Shown here: positions 1-12,488 of the stretch, piece by piece
Position numbering within the stretch: the first letter of the stretch is position 1
Layout: every line of letters starts with the position of its first letter
Origin: Chamaea fasciata
Lineage: Eukaryota > Chordata > Aves > Passeriformes > Sylviidae
Reading direction: 5' to 3'
Length of the DNA stretch: 64,000 nt
NCBI GenBank assembly: GCA_029207755.1
Contig: JARCOQ010000002.1
Span: 87,891,087-87,955,086, forward strand
Translations under genes and position numbers: made by a program
The notes under the pieces: generated by a model
Databases searched by the model: none
Told to the model about the DNA's origin: nothing
The model's input: only the letters and a program-made list of their open reading frames with translations

Positions 1-3000
1 AAAGACTAACCAGGCTATGAGGGACAAGTGGTCTAGGCTTTATTCTTAGCTTGTAAATGAGACAGAGATGTTTAGGCAGATGTGGCTGCACCCCTTGTCT
101 TTTAAATTTTTAAGCTGAGAAGAAAGCAGAAGCATTTTCTCTTCCTGCTGCTATGGAAGAGCAATCCTGAAGTAAGCACAACAAAAAGAATTTGGCACAA
201 ATTCTGTCTTCAAGAAAACAAGACCCTTATGATATATCATTTCTCTCCCAGAACAGCCCTGTTAACAAACCCAATGCTTTACCAGTGTGTGCATCAAGGC
301 TGGGATATTAAAAGTACTTGGTTACGGAGGGATTCATTGCTGTTTCTTAAGCTCAGAGTAGGTATTCACAGATGTCCTAGAAGCTCTTAATCAAAAGCCA
401 GGAAAATTTGGTTTAATATTTGAAAATAATAGTGATAATAACAAAAAGCAATAAAAAATTGACCCCAAGTAAAATATCCCAGTCATCATGCCTTTAGATG
501 CTGAATTTTAAAAGCTATTTAAAGAAAAAAAAAATCATTTTTAATAAAGTTGCCTTACAATATTCTTCAAAATTACATTTGGATTTTTCCACGGTCTCAC
601 CTTCCTTGGAAATGGCTGACTTATTTTGCATATGGTATAATATTCTGATCTCCTTTTTAGAGTTTTTTAAAACCTCTTTAGAGCAATTTTCTGACCAGAC
701 AGACTGCATTAACATATGCAGATAACCAAAGCATACCTGGTTTCTGTCTGAATTGTACAGTCAGTCTGTCGTGAACTGTCATGTGGATAGTGTGCTGGTT
801 AAGATTGTATTCCTTAGCAGAATATAAATAATGGAAAAAAAAAACCAAAATAGAAAATGTTTCTATGTGCGGCAAGATTCCTCACACATCTGGCAGGATA
901 ATCCCAGTTATAGCAGTGGAGAAGGAACCTCCACTTGTGGTTCCTGTGTTGTTTATTGAGTTTGGCAGTCAATAAAGATCTGCTCCAGTCTAGAGCCACT
1001 CCAGCAGTGGTAGAGCAGGAAGCAGTGGTAAATCTACAAATGGCACAGAAGAACTGAGCACTGACATTTTGAAAGCGTACCCCACAGAGTTTGCTCTATG
1101 GTTATCTCAGGTATTGAAGTGACTGGAGGGTCTATGGTCTTACCCATATCCCTGCACACAGTTCAGTTACAAAAGAAATGTATTGAAATAACATGGAGCA
1201 TGACTTAAATCTGCCACAGCAAGGAGGAGCACAGTTCAAGTGGAAAGGCTTGCTTTTTTTTTCTATTCTAAAGCCTTTTGAAATTGCTGTCCTCTATCTT
1301 TCTCTTACAAAATAAGCAAATGCTTGCTCAAAGAAAGGTCAAGTACTTGATCCTGTTCAGCATAAAAATTTATATTTCTAATAAGAGCATTTAGGCAGAT
1401 AACAGAAAATGATAGAGGAGAAAAATAGTATAAGATTAATAAACCTTATTATTATTTCTGGCACTATCCTGCAAAAGTAGTGTATAAGCTAAATGTCTGT
1501 AGACACTAAAGTCCAACAAAGGTTGGTTTTTCTAGAAGAGGATTGTTTTCTCTTATTGATAGGAACACTGCTAATCTCAGAGGAATTAGACTTTAAGATA
1601 AAAATACCCCAAAATGTCATGTGCTACCATGTAGTCATGTTTCCAAATTTTTCTGTATTTTTGAAATCTTGCACATTACAACCCAGGGGACAAAACCAGA
1701 ACAGTGTCCCAAATAGCCTGTGTTTCCTTCTTTAAAGAAAGTATAGAAGAAAAGTTGGGATGATTATGTGGAAGAAGAACGCTTTTTTATTTGTTCTGGC
1801 CTCTAGCAGCACAGCTCTGGTTCTGTTTACAGAGGTAAGACCACGAAGCCCCCTTGTGTCTAAGATAATTGGCACACCTTGTTTGGGGGATCAGTTAATG
1901 CAGGTGTTACAGCAGCGGTATAAAACTGCTGTGGCAGTCAATGCCTCAGGGCTGTGAGGTATCCAAATTTCCCTACTCAGTTGCCATGCCTGTGGCCTTC
2001 CAAAACAGGACAAAGGAGGCTACATAAACCTTGGGGGCACCCATTCAGCTGGGCACATCTTAGCAAACCAGATTGATTGCACCTGGATGAAATCAGTTAG
2101 GCCCAGTTTTGGGGGTTTGTGGCTGGAGACTGGACACAGAAAGCAAAGAGAACAACTACTAAGGTTGAGCCAAAGTACCTGTGGTACATGAGAGGCAAAG
2201 AAGAAAGCACAAAGACACAGGGAGCCTGGTGACATGGACATAGGCAATCTTTTTATGGGCAAGATTATTTCCAGTTGAAGAAGGAAGGTGTTGAATCCAC
2301 CATGGAGAGCTGCACGGCATAGTATGGAGAGGTGGAATTCATCAAAGGTGAGATCCTGGTCTCTGAAGACACTTCTGCTCTAATTTTCAAGGGTGCTTCA
2401 AAGCAGTGACAAAATACATCTGTGTAAATGCTTGCAGGTATTTCATGGCTTTATGCAATTTGCTGCTTTTATTGTGCAAGATGAAGTGAAGAAACAGTGG
2501 TGGGTTTTGAGCCCTTACACTTTTGCTTGCTGAGGGTCCAGAACTAACTCACACCATCAGAGTGAGTTAGAGACCTTAGAGACCATCAGAGACCTTAGAC
2601 CTTTCTCTGCAGTGGTTGATATATTTGGAACTTTAAATTCAAAAATTTCCTGTGAAAGGGGATGGTGAATATGTTTATGTCAGTGTTATGCTCACCTCTT
2701 ATAGCATATTATTATATGTAAAGTAACCATTCAGCATCCTAGTTGATATAATCCAACATAATATAGAAGGGTATGTGAAAAGGAACAAAATTAACTTTTT
2801 CACCTGGCATGGGTATTTTGATGTTCATCCTTAGGAGAAGGCTCTAGTGGTTTATAATCAAATTCTGTCTATATATAGCTAATTAATATTGTTGAAATGT
2901 TAATGCTTCAGTGGCTGTCAATGTATCCAAGATTTATTTTCATGAAACCTGTCATTACCCTGCCACCTCACACTCTCACTTGGGGTGAATCTGCATCACA

Positions 3001-3559
3001 AATAACTGTGCATATGTAAATTAAATATTAAAACTACACCATTAGAATTAATCAGTCTAAAAATGCAAATTGAGAGATTCCTCCAGTCTTTGATGCAGTG
3101 CCCAAGTGAGGAAAAATCATTGCCTACAACACTACACCATTCAGAGTTTGTCCAGGGATCCTCAGGACAGATTTACCCATAAGAGAAACAAGAATGAGAC
3201 TTAGATCTGAATGCTCCTGGCCTGTGGGGGCCTGTGAGCATGCTGGCCAGCAGCAAAGGGCATTGCCTGTGACTGATGGGGTTAACTCTTATCTGACCTT
3301 CCCTTAACTCTGAGTATCCTGGCCCCCGTGAGATGAGGCAAGGCAGGGAGGTGAGGACGTCAGCAGGTAATACATTGCTTGGCTCTGAGGCTCAGAGCTC
3401 AATGCCCTGGAGAATTGAGCCAGGGGTCTCTTGTGAATATAGGTCTTTGCAGCCCTCCTTATTCCTTTCTTTTGGGATGAAAGCTTGAATTGGCAGTGCA
3501 ATGCAGCAGAAACTGTCATCAACCCTTACAATTATAGGAGTTGTACTTTGTCAACAATG
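1..3559. other. non-coding unique sequence, no gene seen
   Basis: Moderately AT-rich unique sequence. Open frames are all at or below about 80 codons and read as random peptides. A short internal duplication of a 'gagaccttaga'-like unit sits near 2565-2605. A small hairpin (ACAGCAG / CTGCTGT, loop 10 bases) lies at 1909-1932. No repeat family, splice-bounded exon or RNA gene was recognised. Confidence 0.55.
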
Positions 3560-3627
3560 TTTTGGGGTTTTTTGTTTGTTCTGTTTGGGGTGGGTTTTTT
3601 GGGTTGGTTTGGTTTTTGTTTTTTTGG
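3560..3627. repeat. T/G-rich low-complexity tract
   Basis: The + strand is almost only T and G, mixing poly-T, GTTT and GGTTT units without one clean period. It resembles the longer tract at 8659-8777. The open frames across it, rich in F, V, G and W on + and in N, K, P and T on -, are compositional artefacts. Confidence 0.85.
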
Positions 3628-5429
3628 CTTCTGATGTTCAAGGCATGATGGAATCCTGGCAGATTGTGCTGGGTGTGATCAAAGGAGTTGTCTGATCTCT
3701 TTTCTAGTGCAAGGTATGCCATCCGGGAGAGCTGATGTTTGCATGGACAGGAAAGATGTGATTTCAGGGAAAGTGCTATCCCTAGACTTCCCTAAGAAGT
3801 GGGAAACAGATCATTATTTGTACCTGAGCTCTTCAGTTGGGAATCACCATTAAATGCTGTACATGGCAGGAACTTCACATGGCCAAACAATATCTGACAC
3901 AATATAGCCACTGCTGTAGGATAACAGTGATTTCTCAAAAACGAGTAATATTTTCCTGTAAATCCAAACCACCTGGAAGTGACTATTTGGTGCTTGCATA
4001 TATAGCACTGCTGATTTCCATGGGGGCACATTTGGCAGAATGGTGAGAACCAAAAATAACTGTATTTTATCCTAGCACTTTAGCCATCTTGGGCTTTTTC
4101 AAAAAACCACAAGAACTGGTCCACCCCCTAGCCTCAGGTGTGCTAGTTAGATGGAGATGTCAGGTGGAAACCCCAGGTAACTTTTACAAATTTGATTCCT
4201 CAACAGCATCATTTTATATCTTTTCTGTTGCCCCATTCACCTCAACCACATGTTGGTTCACAAGCCAGAGATCATTTTACCCTATGGCTGGGATAAAAGT
4301 TTAATTTGTGCTCTAGTCAGATTTGGATAGTAATGCTATGGTGTGTCAGGAACTGAGTTTTCAACAGCAACTCATACCGTTTTTAAAAAAAATTTTCTCC
4401 ATATGTGACCAAGAATTGGTAAGATTCTATTGAAAAAGCAACCTTTAGAATCCATATTTTCCCAGTTATGTTTACAGGTGCACAAAATTTTTGTAAATTA
4501 CAAATTGCAGACATAATTTTTTGTAAAATACATGAATCTTTTTTTTGTCTCCCATATCCAAATGCCTGAAGCAATCATGTTCAAAGTTTATCATCTGGCT
4601 GATAAAAGGCAAAGATTTTGGCCAGAAAGCTGGCCTATAAATTTATCAACTGCTGAAAATAGGCTTCACAGCAGAAACCCAGAAACAACCTTAATAGTAA
4701 CACTCTTTCACATTTGGATGCATTTGTATATCTAATAACACAGCCTTATGTAGGTCTCTTATAGAACAATTCCTATTCAAGACAACATATAAATATGCAT
4801 AACCATCAATAAATGTTACAGCTACTGACCCTGGGAATCCCAATGTCAATTAGCAATCTTAGTGAATTACTTCTAGATTGGAGTCAAGGGAGTGGCAATC
4901 ACAGACTGACTGACTTGCTGGTATATATATTTTTATAATGATGTCTTGCATACTCAGCAAAGCTGTGTGTGCCTCTGTACACAGCAAAGCTGAAATATGC
5001 GGGTATTTTGTCAATTAAATAAAAGCCATATCCCTTGGGGGAGTAAAAAGTTTGGAACAGCCGTGTCAGTGCAGACAATGAAAGTTAGTATATCCTTTAT
5101 TATGTACACAGAGAAATCCACCTTAGCGTACAGTAAGGGCTGGGTTATTGTGGCTGCACACCCATGCACACAGAGGGAAGCACAAAAAGAAGGAATGCGG
5201 AGCTATTAATTGGGATTTGTATTTTAATTTATTCTCTCCCCATAAAAAGAAGCAATACGATGCTGATGGCTCCCCGTTTTTCCCATACACAATCTGTCCA
5301 CACTGCCTGCAAAGAGGAGAAGCTACCTTTGTTTCATGTGCATCTGCTCTTGCTACAGTACAAAAATGCTCCTTTGTTGAGCTCGGCAGCAGGAGTGCAA
5401 GGAGGTGTAAGGAATCTAAGACCCCATCT
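3628..5429. other. non-coding unique sequence, no gene seen
   Basis: AT-rich unique sequence with short random open frames on both strands. I see no interspersed repeat or exon-like structure. The region from about 4380 to 4830 is particularly AT-rich. Confidence 0.5.
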
Positions 5430-5620
5430 TCTACTTTTTATCACCTCCCCAGTGGATTACACACGCAGCACAATACAGTAATTAAAAATAGTTACACATG
5501 AAAAGACCCAGCGCCTCATCAGCTCGCTGATGTGTCACTTTACTGGCGGACATGCAGCCGTAATTGCTGCGATAAGAAATTTGTCTTTTTGTCCTCTTCA
5601 CACCCCTCCCCGTGCGCTCA
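5430..5620. promoter_or_regulatory. candidate conserved regulatory element
   Basis: The block stands out from its flanks by a dense mix of regulatory-like words: TAATTA at 5479-5484, TAATTG at 5561-5566, a GATAA core at 5571-5575 and several CpGs. It also has a perfect 7-bp inverted repeat with a 2-base centre (CATCAGC, TC, GCTGATG; 5517-5532). There is no open frame with coding character and no repeat similarity that I recognise. The combination resembles vertebrate developmental enhancers, but this is inferred from composition and motifs, and conservation was not measured. Confidence 0.3.
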
Positions 5621-7639
5621 GGAGAAAGGGGGACCAGCAATCTCTCTCCTCGCATCCTTCCCCAACAACACACTGGGATATTAAACAACCCTCTCCTCCT
5701 CTCTGCACCCTTTGTTTAAAGCGACACCTCCAAAGATATGTTCTGTGGGTAGTGGGAGGGAAGGGGAAAAAAGGGATATTTACTTACAGAGCAGTAGCGG
5801 GCAGTTAATGCCACTTCCTGGACCGGGGACAGGGGGTCACATCCATTAACAAACGTGCAAAGAGCACACTGGGCTGTGCAGAGGAGAGCTGTACAGCCAG
5901 CTGGGGCTTTCTACCCCTGCAAAGAGCGGCTCTGCCGATTCCAGCTCTGCAGTCAGTGTTGTGTGGAAAGAGGCTGCTGCCTTCCCCAGCCTAGTGAAAC
6001 CCCTCGCTATCATTTTACCATATAAGGAGACAAAAGCATCGGAGACTCATATTCTTTGAGGCGCTCTGCAGCTGGCATTCGACACTTTCTCTATTCCAAG
6101 GGTGTCAATACTTCCCCCTCCTAAACATCTTGTCTTTCTTGGCCCCCTTCCTAAAATAAGGCTCCCTCTCCCCTCCTCCAGCCTTTCTTTCTCTAAACCC
6201 CTGATGCTTATTAATAACACGGCTTTGCTAAATCCGAGAGCTCCGTCTTTACAGAAGGAGAGGGTTTACAGCAGCTCAAGCCAAAACATTTGTAAGGCTC
6301 TTCACCTGCCTGAGAGAATAAAGTCCTTGGTTAAAATTGGTATGAGGCTCTTTTTGCTTTGGTCATTTTGCCTGCTGAGTGTCCTCTTGCCAAAGAAGAG
6401 TGAAACAACCTATCTCTCTTCTCCTTTGTGAAGAGGTGCACATTTTTACTAAGACCGGGAGTGCAGGCATTTCTTTATGAGCATTCAGACCCCAGTCTAG
6501 TTTCTTTCCACCCCTCTTTCTTCCCAAGCATCCCCATAATCAGGAGGAAAACGAACAAAAGCAGGGGAAATCAATGAAACCAAAGCAAACCATCTTTTTG
6601 TAAGAGGAAGCCAAAGGAACAGATTGTCTCAGCACATGCTCAGTACCCAGTCAAGAGCCTTGCCAGTGTGTACATGGTAGGAAGAGGGGGAACTATTAAT
6701 CCTACTAGAATCAGGAACGGCTTTTTCTGCTACAAAATCCAATTTCATTTATCAACCATTCTAGCAGAAACACATTCTGCTAATCAAAACAGTGATGGTC
6801 CTGAAACCTCCCAGAGGGAAGAATTTGGATCAGAAGAACATGGGAGATGTCTGCTCTCTGCAGCTTGAGGGGTAGGCTGGGGAAGCTTTTCAGGGTAATT
6901 CTTCTGTAATGACTGGTGCTTTCCCAAAGGGAGGTGCTTTAATATGAATGCTTTCCACCTTAAGGAAAACCAGAAGGATAAATATGTAAAGCCCATTATC
7001 CTGAGAGAGTCTTGCTGTTGTTTTGCATCCAGAAGATGCCGGGTAGTCCAGTTTTGGGTACTGGGTTCTGGCATGTGCCTGAGCAGTGGTGTAGGTGTGC
7101 ACACCGGTTAGATAAGGGTTTCTCCTGCAAAACAAACATCTGCCAGAACCCTGCCCTGTACTTGCTGTCCTCTTATGCACCCAAACATAGTCAGATTTGG
7201 AATGGGGGTGAAATGTGTTAGTTGACCTCAGTGCTACTCCAAATCTAGAAAAGCACAGAATAAAATGGTGGGGAAGGGCCATTCCTAGTTCTTCTATCAG
7301 AAGAACGCTCTCAACTCTCCTTTGCCGGTGTGAGTTATTTTGATGACCAGCAATGATCTGTTTGTCAGCTGATCCAGCCTTTGCTGTTGAGTTTTCAAAA
7401 CACAAGCATCATGCCCTGGAGGACTGACAATGGGCCTACAGTATTAAGAACACCATGGCAATTAAATCTTATTTAAATCAAAGCTGCTGCATTCCCCAGC
7501 CACATGGGGAGTCCCCGACTCTTCCCTTGAATTTGCAGTGGCACTGTAAAATGAATAAATCAAAGAGTGAAAAATTTTCATTGAACCCATGAGCTACCTT
7601 GGAGCTGCACCTATATCTTGGGAGAGTCACTGTTTGGGT
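5621..7639. other. non-coding unique sequence, somewhat GC-richer
   Basis: GC is higher from about 5600 to 6000, with scattered CpGs but not enough for me to call a CpG island. The stretch from about 6095 to 6200 is pyrimidine-rich. The open frames (109 codons at 6102-6431 on +; 171 and 106 codons overlapping at 6784-7405 on -) show no domain and no signs of selection that can be judged by eye. No exon call is made. Confidence 0.5.
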
Positions 7640-7735
7640 TTCCAGTCCCATCAGTGACTTTCTGGATGCCCTTGGACAGGACATTTAATCTTTCTGTTAA
7701 TTAGCTTCACTGTCTGTAAAAAGCTCAGGACAGCC
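7640..7735 (+). repeat. MIR-like (CORE-SINE) remnant
   Basis: The stretch from 7671 to 7730 follows the MIR core word order: a 'CTTGGaCAgGaCA' block, then 'TTTAATCTTTCTG', then 'CTGTCTGTAAAA'. This matches the recalled amniote MIR consensus (ccttgggcaagtcac, then ttaacctctctg, then catctgtaaaatgg). It is strongly diverged, as expected for an ancient SINE. Edges are approximate. Confidence 0.6.
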
Positions 7736-8658
7736 AAACTCATGTGAAGGTTGCTAGGAAATACACAAAGGACTAGCTAGAGTATAAATATAACAGAAGT
7801 AATTGTTTCTCTCTTTTAGGTTAAACTATTGCACAGTGGCAACAATAATAATTTGTTTCCATCTTAGTTACTGTTCTTACCTCAACTCTGATTTAGTAGT
7901 GTACATAAAAAAGGAAACAGGCCTTGAAGGTGATTAGAATTAGGCTTTGATTCCAAACTTTTCTAAACAAACTAAATATTCTGAATGTGTTAATTGATTT
8001 TTTCAATTTCGAGGATATTTTTATTTCCCCATCTGTCCATTGACAGCTACTGCAGCAAGTCTGACAGAAATTTTTTGACGATCCCTGTGGTCATACAAGA
8101 CAAGTGTTTTCCACAAGTATAAGTATATACTAGCTATAGCTGAAATGATTTAGTTTACCTGTTGCAGGTCTGAGTTGACTTAAGGAAGATAAAGTAATTT
8201 TTGCCTAATTTAATACATCTCTGACTCCTTGAAGGCAGAAGAGCCTCTGCTGATTTAAAACCCATTGATTTGTGGACTCACTATGGGACTTGACACTCAG
8301 CAGCCACACCAAGACTGTGTGGAGTTGTGAAAGGGATGAGGGAGGTTACCAGGCAGCACCTTCCCTCATCCCATGATGAGGTGTATGTACTCCATCAAAC
8401 ACCACTAGGGAAGGTACAAGGAATGTCAAATCTCTTACCCTCCCTCAGGACCACTCACTCCACATTTATCTGGCAAGTAAATATTCATCAGCGATTGGCA
8501 GCCCTCCCCAGCCCCTTTCCCACCAGAATCAAATCCAACAGGTATGAGTGGGTGGGAGAGCCACAAATTTCATTAATTTTCAGAGAGATGGGGAGGAAAG
8601 GGCAGAGGCCCTTTCACTAACAAATTTGTTCTGTAACCTACTTATTTTTCAATATATG
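7736..8658. other. non-coding unique sequence, no gene seen
   Basis: Unique AT-rich sequence. The 97-codon frame at 8327-8620 has no recognisable domain. No repeat family was recognised. Confidence 0.5.
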
Positions 8659-8662
8659 TTTG

Positions 8663-8694
<32 letters not shown>

Positions 8695-8777
8695 TTTTTT
8701 GTTTTGTTTTTGTTTGGTTTGGTTTGGTTTGGTTTGGTTTGGTTTTTTTTGGTTGTTTTTTTTTTTTTTTTTTTTTT
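8659..8777. repeat. T/G-rich tract with six GGTTT units
   Basis: A run of poly-T, GTTT and TTTTG words leads into six perfect tandem GGTTT units (8716-8745) and ends in a long T run (about 8756-8777). Open frames across it on both strands are low-complexity artefacts. Replication slippage and assembly error are both likely here. Confidence 0.92.
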
Positions 8778-9729
8778 ACTTCATTGGTTCTCTGAAGAAC
8801 CCAGCAGAGATCAGTTCTCTTCAAGGCTTCAGAGGAGCCAATGCAATGAAAATGGGGGCAGTGCTTCTAATAGGGGGCCTAAACCATGAGTGGAAATACA
8901 AGTACAGCACAATGATTCACAAACTTATCCTATGGTTTATATTTTCCTCATGTATATAGCATTTGCATTACATATATTGCTTGTTCTTCAGTTGTCTGAG
9001 TGTTTAACTGGGTAATTCTATGTGTAGAATGCTGTACCTCCATATGGGGAAAAAAAGGTGGAAATAGTACCATTTTCATAGCAGGACTTCTCAATGATTT
9101 TACTAAACCTTCATAAGTCTCACTTCAGCTACTGGGCTGATGTTGGAATAACTATAATTTCAGCACTTATCTCCTTTTCTGGCTGAAAAGAATGAACAAA
9201 GAAAAGTAGTGGAAAGAGACAGCTGGAAGTGAAATATTTTTATTTCCCCCAGTTTGAGACACAGAGGTATATAATGCTCTCTGAGAGAGCAGGGTAGGCA
9301 AAAATACAGCTTTAGGTTTGAAAGTGGCTAAATGACTGCATGATTCCTTACTCCTGAAAACTGTTAAGTTACTTTATCAGAATTCAACTAATCCCCTTTT
9401 TGATATTTGAATCTGTGTAACACAAGCTTCAATTGAATATGACAGGGTGCATTTAGGAGAGCTGCTATTTTTGGCACTACTAGTTAGGAAGGAGTGTAGA
9501 CTAGTGCAGAGGTTGCGTTTTAGATCATTAAATCTAAAATAACACCTAGGCAACACTAAATCTTCCTAAAATTTCATTCTCATAAAATGCTCATAGGTAT
9601 GTATTTTCCCCAAGATTATGAGGAGTTTGCAAAGGATAAAAAGATATTTTCAGCATGTATTTTCTTTCTCAATTCAGTTTCCAAGTCACAAGGCTTTTGC
9701 GTTATTCTGATCTTCCTTTCTTTCCTTAG
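8778..9729. other. non-coding unique sequence upstream of the candidate microexon
   Basis: AT-rich unique sequence without a gene or recognised repeat. The last 30 bases form a pyrimidine-rich tract ending in TTCCTTAG, which serves as the candidate splice acceptor for the next feature. Confidence 0.5.
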
Positions 9730-9762
9730 GAGACTCGAACCTCAAGTAGGAAGACACATCAG
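9730..9762 (+). other. candidate 33-nt microexon
   Basis: The preceding bases are a strong polypyrimidine tract (TCTTCCTTTCTTTCCTTAG) and the following bases are a near-perfect donor (CAG|GTAAGA). The 33 nt are a multiple of three. They are open in phase 0 (ETRTSSRKTHQ) and also in a second phase that gives a peptide around RLEPQVGRHI. The third phase has a stop. Small, in-frame, basic or serine-rich peptides are typical of neuronal microexons, which would fit this window being inside a long intron. I do not recognise the host protein and no other exon of it is visible. A lncRNA exon or a chance pair of splice-like sites remains possible. Confidence 0.35.
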
Positions 9763-11100
9763 GTAAGAAATACCGGCATTTAACATATTCTGATGAGGGA
9801 ATTACAGACATCTTTGGACAATCCATTAAAACCACCCCAGCCAAGGCAGATAGAGAATGTCTGCTTTGGATGATGCAAGACTTCTATTATTGATGTTTAG
9901 TCTAAATCAATGTGGAAAGATTGTGGTTTAGAAACTCCTATCTAATTTGTAAAAAAAATATATGCTTTGATATTTATTTTCTTAATTTTTTGAATAGTTT
10001 TCACATGCAGTGTTAAACAATTTTCTTCTGTAATTTAGAGAAAGGTGGCATGGTTCAGTAGCATCAAAGAACTTCTGTTTTTTATCGGAAAAGTTATCTT
10101 TAGAAGGATAATGTGATGCTATGTGACAAGAGAGATGATTTAGACTCAAATACAAGTGTGACTCTGTGGTAGCATGGTCTGGGATAGAGACAAAAAGCAT
10201 TTTAGACCATTATGGTCAGTTTGGACAAAGACTGCATTATTTTTTTAAGTTAGTCAGGACTTTTGATCCAGTTAGACCCAATTTCATTCACAGAAATCTA
10301 TCTCCTAAAAGAGATGTCCCAAAGTGAATATGGCAGTGAGAGACCTGTCAAAATGTGCTCTGTCACTTTCTGTGCAATTGCTCCTATGCCCTTCTCTCTG
10401 TGGACAACAGGTATAAGAGAGGGCTTGGAATGGGTGATCCAGGCAGAGAGACAGCTGTGTCCCTTTTTCTGCTGCTTTCCTCTCTCCCAACTGAGTAGAC
10501 AAACAGCTTTTATCACTGATATGCAGAAGAATACAATTTGGTCACAGAGGAGAAGTGTAGTGGTGCTTGACAAAGAAGCAGACAGAACACCAAAGAAAGC
10601 TTCAAGGATCAACCCAGGGTTTAAAGGAATGGTATCTCCTAAGGAAAATCCCTCTTGTTGACAGATGAGTTTCTAAAAGCTTGGAAAGCTGAGGCACCAT
10701 GTTACAGGACTGATAGGTCCTTCACTGGACAAGCAGCATTGTCAGAAAACTATCCCAGGACCTCATGGATTAAACAAAAGTCGTACAGGCCATTGCAGGA
10801 TAAAGACAGCCCATCAAACAACTCCCCAAGCAGTAGCTGCCTCTACCATGTGGCGCAGCCACCCTGAACAGCTCTCACCCAGCTGTGAACTGTGTGAAGA
10901 AATAATGAAGATTAAAACAAAGAAAGTGAAAGACAACAATTCTTACGGAGTACAGGCTTTCCCTCTACTTTCCCTAGCATTCTTTCTAATTCTTTTCTCT
11001 CACTAAGAAAGGGATGGTGCCTTTACTTTTAAGGAAACTAGAGTAAAATGTTTTGGTCTTTGCCTTCTTCACACTTCTTTGCCTTCTAAGTGTTCTCTAA
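9763..11100. other. non-coding unique sequence, no gene seen
   Basis: AT-rich at first, then more balanced. Overlapping open frames of 132 codons (+, 10263-10661) and 104 codons (-, 10298-10612) occur on opposite strands of the same stretch. Neither has a recognisable domain or motif, so I treat both as chance. Confidence 0.5.
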
Positions 11101-11185
11101 ATCCCTCAGCTCTATAGTTTGTTCATCTGTAACCAAGGGTAGAGATCTTGGTGGCATGTCTTTGCAAGTGCTTTGGGATAGAGAG
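11101..11185 (+). repeat. MIR-like (CORE-SINE) remnant
   Basis: The words run in MIR order: 'CCTCAGctcTaTag', then 'TTCATCTGTAA', then 'AAGTGCTTTGgGATA'. These fit the 3' half of the amniote MIR consensus at high divergence. Edges are approximate and the upstream part is not recognisable. Confidence 0.45.
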
Positions 11186-12138
11186 ACAACCCCCAACAAC
11201 AGGTGAGGGGTCTTCATATGACTCTAAATGATAATAGTGCAGGGACCTATGCAGAGGAGTTCTTGCTTCTCTCCTTTCCTCTGGATTCAACTTGACTGCC
11301 ATGTGGGACCTGAATATGACAGATGGGAAGAGCCTTTTGGGTTTTCTACCCCTGTAGATGGAATCTGGGATGTCAAATTACTTAAAGAGGTTGCAGTAAT
11401 TGCTGGTCTTCTGAGCTGGCAAATACTACGCCCTAATTTAGGGTTTATTAATTTTAGTGTAATCATGATTTATCATTCCCTGTTCCAGATGCATGAAACA
11501 AACACACTGTGATTGTTCCAAGAAACTAATCATTCTGTGTTTCTGACAGCACCAGAGGATTGCTATTCTGTAAAAAATAGCTCCCATTCCCTGTGGTGTT
11601 CCCAGCAGCACAGTCAGCATTTTCCCTGAGGAAAAAGGCAAAATCCTCTTTCCACAGACTTTTCCCCTCCCACTGCCCCACTGCTCATGGCTTCTTCTCC
11701 AAAACCTTATTTCTGTGTGTCTAATCTGCTTCTGCTACCCTTAGCACTTTTGCTGCCTGCACTCCTGATAGCTGTTATCACCCTCTGGAAATAACCAAGA
11801 GCAACATTTAAGACTACCATTTCACTTTATCAGCCAGCATCAGGAGCTTCTGAGCCAAGACATCTGTCCTAGGGTGACTTTCTGATGCTTGTATCCCCAA
11901 TTGTCTGTTCTGTTAATGCTGGATATTAAGTTCTGCACCTTTAAGACTGGTTCTGAGAGCAAAGGGAGGAAAGAAGAAGTGCACAGTTTGTTTTGTGAAA
12001 TTGAACAGTTGGCAGATATCTTAAGAAGTTATCTAACTAATTTCCAAGGCAGAAGTGACAATGTCTAAGTCGCTCTGGGCAGATCTTTGTTTAATTTACC
12101 CTTAAGGATTAACATTAGGACTCCACAACCTCCAAAGA
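11186..12138. other. non-coding unique sequence, no gene seen
   Basis: Unique sequence with short random open frames only. It ends directly in the GGAA array. Confidence 0.5.
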
Positions 12139-12488
12139 GGAAGGAAGGAAGGAAGGAAGGAAGGAAGGAAGGAAGGAAGGAAGGAAGGAAGGAAGGAAGG
12201 AAGGAAGGAAGGAAGGAAGGAAGGAAGGAAGGAAGGAAGGAAGGAAGGAAGGAAGGAAGGAAGGAAGGAAGGAAGGAAGGAAGGAAGGAAGGAAGGAAGG
12301 AAGGAAGGAAGGAAGGAAGGAAGGAAGGAAGGAAGGAAGGAAGGAAGGAAGGAAGGAAGGAAGGAAGGAAGGAAGGAAGGAAGGAAGGAAGGAAGGAAGG
12401 AAGGAAGGAAGGAAGGAAGGAAGGAAGGAAGGAAGGAAGGAAGGAAGGAAGGAAGGAAGGAAGGAAGGAAGGAAGGAAGGAAGGAAGG
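12139..12488. repeat. perfect (GGAA)n microsatellite, 350 bp
   Basis: This is 87.5 uninterrupted copies of GGAA on the + strand (TTCC on the other). I saw no base substitution in the array. The 136-codon open frame that crosses it (a repeated RKEG/GRKE pattern) is the translation of the repeat and not a gene. GGAA is the core binding word of ETS-family factors. The purity implies recent expansion or a collapsed and re-expanded assembly. Confidence 0.98.

Noticed and set aside
1902..1935. Short hairpin (ACAGCAG/CTGCTGT) considered as a microRNA precursor
   Set aside because: The stem is only about 11 pairs including wobble, far shorter than a precursor stem.
6890..7405. 171-codon open frame on -
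   Set aside because: No domain or family resemblance, and no supporting signals. Chance frame.
8548..8959. Hydrophobic open frames of 99-113 codons on +
   Set aside because: They are produced by the T/G-rich tract at 8659-8777.
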